Source of the DNA: Deltaproteobacteria bacterium
GTDB taxonomy: Bacteria; Myxococcota; SpSt-1050; JACRCP01
Assembly (NCBI GenBank): GCA_016218965.1
Contig: JACRCP010000008.1
Location: 1 to 57,666 of the forward strand
Reading direction: 5' to 3'
DNA: 57,666 nt
This document shows positions 54,490-57,666 of the stretch, piece after piece; position 1 is the stretch's first letter; each line of letters begins with the position of its first letter. A model generated the notes under the pieces. That model made no database searches. It worked only from the letters and a program-made list of their open reading frames with translations, and was not told where the DNA came from. The position numbers were made by a program, and so were the translations under genes.

Positions 54490-55599
54490 ATGTCCGTGTC
54501 CGAGCTGAATCCGTCCGCGGGTTTTCGCGAGGAACTTGCCGCCCGCGGGGGCGCGACGGCCGCCCGCTGCTACCAGTGTGCCACGTGCTCGAGCGTCTGC
54601 CAGCTCGCGCCCGACGACGGGCCGTTCCCGCGTCGTCAGATGGCGCTTGCGCAATGGGGATTCGGCGACGAGCTGGTCTCGGATCCGGCGGTGTGGCTCT
54701 GCCACCAGTGCAACGACTGCACGGTCCGGTGCCCGCGCGATGCGAAACCCGGCGACGTGATGCAGACTGTCCGTTCGCTCGTGGTGGAGAAGCTGGCCGC
54801 CCCGTCCTTCATGGGCAGGCTGGTCGCCAGGGCGGGGAGCACGTGGCCCCTGCTTCTGGGTGTGCCGTTTCTGTTCTGGGTGGCCGCGCTCTATGGGGTG
54901 AACGGTCTCCAGTTTCCGGCCGAGCTCAAGGGATTTAGGGAGATCGTCCCGCACTGGCTCATCTACGTCGTGTTCTACCCCGTTTCCGGGCTGGCTGCGC
55001 TGGCCATGCTCGTGAGCGGAGTGCGGTTCTGGAACATGCTGGGCTCCCGGGCGGCCCGTTCGGGGTCTTTTTTCGGCAACCTGATCCCGGTGCTCATCGA
55101 GATCGCCACGCACAAACGCTTCGGCTCGTGCGAGGCGGCGAGCTCGCGCCGTTGGGGGCACTTTGCGCTCTTGTGGGGGTTCGTTTTCGCGGCGGCCACC
55201 GCCGGTTTTGCGGTGCTGGCCGAGACGGTGCTGAAAACCGCGACGCCCCTGCCGCTTGTCCACCCCATCAAACTTCTCGGCAACACTTCGGCGGTGCTGC
55301 TTCTTGTAGGCGGCGCCATAGTCGTCTACAACCGCCTCATCGGCGGCAACCGCACCGGGGCCTCGACGGCGTTCGACAACTTTTTCCTGGGTCTTGTCTT
55401 GCTCCTCATAGTGACCGGCGTGCTCACCGAGGCCGGGCGTTTCGCGTTTCCGCCGGCGCTTGCCGCGTGGGTCTACATCGTGCATCTGACCGCGGCGGTG
55501 AGCCTGTTCGTGACATTCCCGTACTCCAAGTTCGCGCACTTCGTGTACAGGGCGCTGGCGATGGTGCACGAGCGCATGGCGAGGCCGCAGGGCGTTTGA
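54490..55599 (+). CDS. qmoC: Quinone-modifying oxidoreductase subunit QmoC
   Basis: A 369-residue HdrC/HdrE fusion. The N-terminal domain has two Cys motifs, CYQCATCSSVCQLAP and CHQCNDCTVRCPRDAKPG, for [4Fe-4S] clusters. The C-terminal part has about six transmembrane helices with His residues in NarI-like positions, expected to bind haem b and quinone. It anchors Qmo in the membrane. AAGGAGG precedes the ATG, 13 bases after qmoB. Confidence 0.95.
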   Translation: MSVSELNPSAGFREELAARGGATAARCYQCATCSSVCQLAPDDGPFPRRQMALAQWGFGDELVSDPAVWLCHQCNDCTVRCPRDAKPGDVMQTVRSLVVEKLAAPSFMGRLVARAGSTWPLLLGVPFLFWVAALYGVNGLQFPAELKGFREIVPHWLIYVVFYPVSGLAALAMLVSGVRFWNMLGSRAARSGSFFGNLIPVLIEIATHKRFGSCEAASSRRWGHFALLWGFVFAAATAGFAVLAETVLKTATPLPLVHPIKLLGNTSAVLLLVGGAIVVYNRLIGGNRTGASTAFDNFFLGLVLLLIVTGVLTEAGRFAFPPALAAWVYIVHLTAAVSLFVTFPYSKFAHFVYRALAMVHERMARPQGV

Positions 55600-55650
55600 T
55601 TCAAGGTATCGATCCGAAAGGGTTTGGAAACTCAACAAAGGAGGGCGTCA

Positions 55651-56916
55651 ATGGGAAACCTGGTAAGTCCGCACGGAAGCAAGGAGCTAAAGTGCCTGCT
55701 CCTCGAAGGAAAGGCGCGCGACGACGAGGTCAAGAAGGCACAGGGCATGAAAAAGGTCCCGCTCACCAGCCGCGAGACCGGAGATCTCATCATGCTGGGG
55801 ATCGGCGGGTTCACGCCCCTCAACGGCTTCATGGGCCAGGAAGACTGGAAGGGCGTGTGCGACTCGTACAAGATGCCTTCCAAAAACGGGCTTTTCTGGC
55901 CGATCCCGATCACGCTCTCGGCCGAGAAAACGCTCGCCGACTCGTTGAAGATCGGCGAGGAGGTCGCCCTCTGGGACACCGAGACCAACACGCTGATGGC
56001 CACAATGAAGGTGACCGAGAAGTACACCATTGACAAAAAGCACGAGTGCCAGCAGGTCTTCAGGACCGTCGACATGGCGCACCCGGGCGTCAAGATGGTG
56101 ATGGAGCAGGCCGACGTGAACCTGGCCGGCCCCGTCAAGGTGCTCTCCGAGTCGTACTTCCCCGAGCAGTTCAAGGGCCTCTATCAGCGGCCGGCCGATG
56201 CGCGGAAGATGTTTGCGGAGCGCGGCTGGACCACGGTGGCGGCGCTCCAGCTCCGCAACCCGATGCACGGGTCGCACGCGTACCTCGCCTGGGTGGCCAT
56301 CGAGGTCTGTGACGGCGTGTACATCCATCAGCTCGTCGGCAATCTCAAACCCGGCGACATCCCGGCCGACGTGCGCGTGAAGGCCATCGACGCGCTGATC
56401 AACAAGTACTTCCGCAAGGAGCGCGTCGCCATGGCCGGGTACCCGCTCGACATGCGCTACGGCGGCCCGCGAGAGGCGCTCCTGCACGCCGTGTTCCGCC
56501 AGAACTACGGTTGCAGCCACCTCATCGTCGGCCGCGACCACGCGGGCGTGGGAGACTACTACGGGCCGTTCGACGCGCAGAAGATCTTCCACGAGATCCC
56601 GCAGGACGCCCTCCAACTCAAGCCGCTTTGCATGGACTGGACGTTCTACTGCTACGAGTGCGGCACCATGGCATCCATGAAGACCTGCCCGCACGAGAGC
56701 AAGGCCGTCATAGACGACAACGGCAACTACAAGGGCGGGGCGCGCCTCCTGCTCTCGGGCACGCTTTTGCGCAAGCTCATGAGCGAAGGCAAGCCGGTGC
56801 CTCCGGAGTTCTCGAAGCCAGAGGTCATCGCCGTGCTCAAGGAGTACTACGACCACCTGGACAAGAAGGTCGAGATCAAGCTTCACGGCGCGGCCACCGG
56901 TGATGTGAAGAAGTAG
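55651..56916 (+). CDS. sat: Dissimilatory sulfate adenylyltransferase (ATP sulfurylase)
   Basis: A 421-residue homo-oligomeric enzyme that activates sulfate with ATP to APS, or forms ATP from APS in sulfur oxidisers. ATP/sulfate-site motifs are [10 protein letters not shown] near residue 200 (family QxRNPxHxxH), and [34 protein letters not shown] contains the Cys residues that bind a structural zinc in dissimilatory enzymes. ATG 55651 has AAAGGAGGG upstream; an in-frame start at 55624 is rejected. It is followed by a strong terminator. Confidence 0.96.
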   Translation: MGNLVSPHGSKELKCLLLEGKARDDEVKKAQGMKKVPLTSRETGDLIMLGIGGFTPLNGFMGQEDWKGVCDSYKMPSKNGLFWPIPITLSAEKTLADSLKIGEEVALWDTETNTLMATMKVTEKYTIDKKHECQQVFRTVDMAHPGVKMVMEQADVNLAGPVKVLSESYFPEQFKGLYQRPADARKMFAERGWTTVAALQLRNPMHGSHAYLAWVAIEVCDGVYIHQLVGNLKPGDIPADVRVKAIDALINKYFRKERVAMAGYPLDMRYGGPREALLHAVFRQNYGCSHLIVGRDHAGVGDYYGPFDAQKIFHEIPQDALQLKPLCMDWTFYCYECGTMASMKTCPHESKAVIDDNGNYKGGARLLLSGTLLRKLMSEGKPVPPEFSKPEVIAVLKEYYDHLDKKVEIKLHGAATGDVKK

Positions 56917-56941
56917 ATCGGGGATCATGCATGAACGAAGG

Positions 56942-56976
56942 CGCGGCGGGCGACGAGTTCTCCCGCCGCGTTTTTT
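56942..56976 (+). terminator. Intrinsic terminator after sat
   Basis: CGCGGCGGG (56942-56950) pairs with CCCGCCGCG (56962-56970), an 11-base loop, then six T. It ends the accessory-qmo-sat transcription unit. Confidence 0.88.
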
Positions 56977-56987
56977 GTGTGCCGATT

Positions 56988-57010
56988 CCCCCTCTTGAAG
57001 CAAGAGGGGG
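56988..57010. repeat. Perfect hairpin CCCCCTCTTG-AAG-CAAGAGGGGG
   Basis: Ten-base arms and a three-base loop, without a T-tract. It lies between the sat terminator and the CGGC gene, and is followed by a second G-run (GCAGGGGGAG). Confidence 0.7.
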
Positions 57011-57097
57011 GCAGGGGGAGTTGCAGCGCCGAAGGCGCATGGGCAACAACCCCTGCTCACCTCACGCCGCTGACGCACGAACATGCGGAGGTTCGGA

Positions 57098-57454
57098 ATG
57101 AAACGCATCGCGATCTTTTACTGCAAGAAGATCAAGGACCACACCTGCATCGCCTGCACGTACTGCTTCAAGGGCGTCAAAGAAAAGGCGGGCGAGTTCG
57201 CGCAGCACGGGGAAGAAATCGAGATCGCCGCGATGACGGACTGCGGCGACTGCCCCGGTCTTCTGGTCCCGCGCGCCAACATGGTCGCCGGCCACGTCGC
57301 CCGTGTCATTGGCGAAGTGGACGCCATCCACCTCGGCACGTGCATCAAGATGGCCTACGAACACGGCAACTGCCCCATGGATCTCGACGAAGTCAAGCTC
57401 AAACTCGAAAAGAAACTCGAAAAGCCGGTCATCATCGGCACGCACCCGTACTGA
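57098..57454 (+). CDS. CGGC-domain protein
   Basis: A 118-residue protein of the CGGC family (putative metal-binding). It has IAIFYCKKIKDHTCIACTYCFKG at the N-terminus and DCGDCPGLLVPRANMV near residue 50, where the family has CGGC; here the motif is CGDC. HLGTCIKMAYEHGNCPMD adds a third Cys cluster. ATG 57098 has CGGAGG upstream. The family is common in anaerobes and its biochemical role is not known. It stands alone after the sat terminator and hairpin. Confidence 0.8.
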   Translation: MKRIAIFYCKKIKDHTCIACTYCFKGVKEKAGEFAQHGEEIEIAAMTDCGDCPGLLVPRANMVAGHVARVIGEVDAIHLGTCIKMAYEHGNCPMDLDEVKLKLEKKLEKPVIIGTHPY

Positions 57455-57474
57455 GTTTTTTCTGAGTTCCTCTG

Positions 57475-57504
57475 TTTGATCTATTGCCACAGGCAGTGGT
57501 AGTA
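57475..57504 (+). promoter_or_regulatory. Promoter candidate near the window end
   Basis: TTGATC (57475-57480), an 18-base spacer and TAGTAT (57499-57504). No gene follows before the window ends. The final 160 bases hold no recognisable coding sequence. Confidence 0.35.
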
Positions 57505-57666
57505 TCCGAATCGCAAGCGCGATCTTTCTCTGACTCCAGTTTCGCCAATTTGGAGCCGAAGATTTGACACGGGATGACACGCTCAACCCGGCATCACGCC
57601 GCAGGGCGCATGGAGCGACCCTCGATCGCCCATTCCTCTGTCCGTCGGTCGTTGTCGATTTCCCCC

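Overview
This is a GC-rich bacterial chromosome segment. It carries large Cys-rich lipoproteins, choice-of-anchor/Ig-like surface proteins and a secreted lyase ending in a GGCGC motif. These are habits of Myxococcota and related lineages of the former Deltaproteobacteria. It also carries a dissimilatory sulfate-metabolism cluster (aprBA, qmoABC, sat). I therefore infer an uncultured delta-type lineage able to reduce sulfate or oxidise sulfur; the sequence alone does not fix the phylum. No tRNA, rRNA, CRISPR array or intact insertion sequence was seen.

Layout. 0.1-5.7 kb: divergent surface lipoproteins, an M20-family peptidase with an altered metal site, a Cys-rich beta-propeller lipoprotein and a small retropepsin-like protease. 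5.7-7.8 kb: a 6-phosphofructokinase gene between remnants of a type I restriction gene (hsdR) and a vapBC-like toxin-antitoxin pair. 7.9-15.0 kb, minus strand: comEC, a heparinase-like lyase, a peptide deformylase with an export-type N-terminus and an M23 peptidase. 15.2-34.5 kb: a complete co-directional dcw cluster (mraZ, a STAS gene, rsmH, ftsL, ftsI, murE, murF, mraY, murD, ftsW, murG, murC, murB, ddl, ftsQ, ftsA, ftsZ), mostly with overlapping or nearly abutting genes. 34.9-39.0 kb: a large surface lipoprotein facing a Cys-rich SUMF1-domain protein. 39.1-42.0 kb: DAHP synthase, pheA and tyrA (phenylalanine/tyrosine branch). 42.1-45.8 kb: fadB-fadA-like beta-oxidation pair. 46.1-57.5 kb: a LysR regulator, aprB-aprA, a strong terminator, then a zinc-ribbon gene, a Cys-cluster gene, qmoA-qmoB-qmoC, sat, another terminator and a CGGC-domain gene.

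How the genes fit together. Sat activates sulfate to APS, AprBA interconverts APS and sulfite, and QmoABC links AprBA to the quinone pool. The dcw cluster supplies lipid II synthesis and the division machinery. The beta-oxidation pair could supply reducing equivalents for sulfate respiration (inference).

The most unusual layer is non-coding. Short degenerate tandem arrays with a 7-bp period and about five units each occur at least six times in intergenic space. They have unrelated unit sequences, and several begin at or in the stop codon of the upstream gene. Around them lie 9-bp-period dyad repeats, GC hairpin repeats and a dispersed ~60-bp repeat that has become part of the 3' ends of ftsL and murE.
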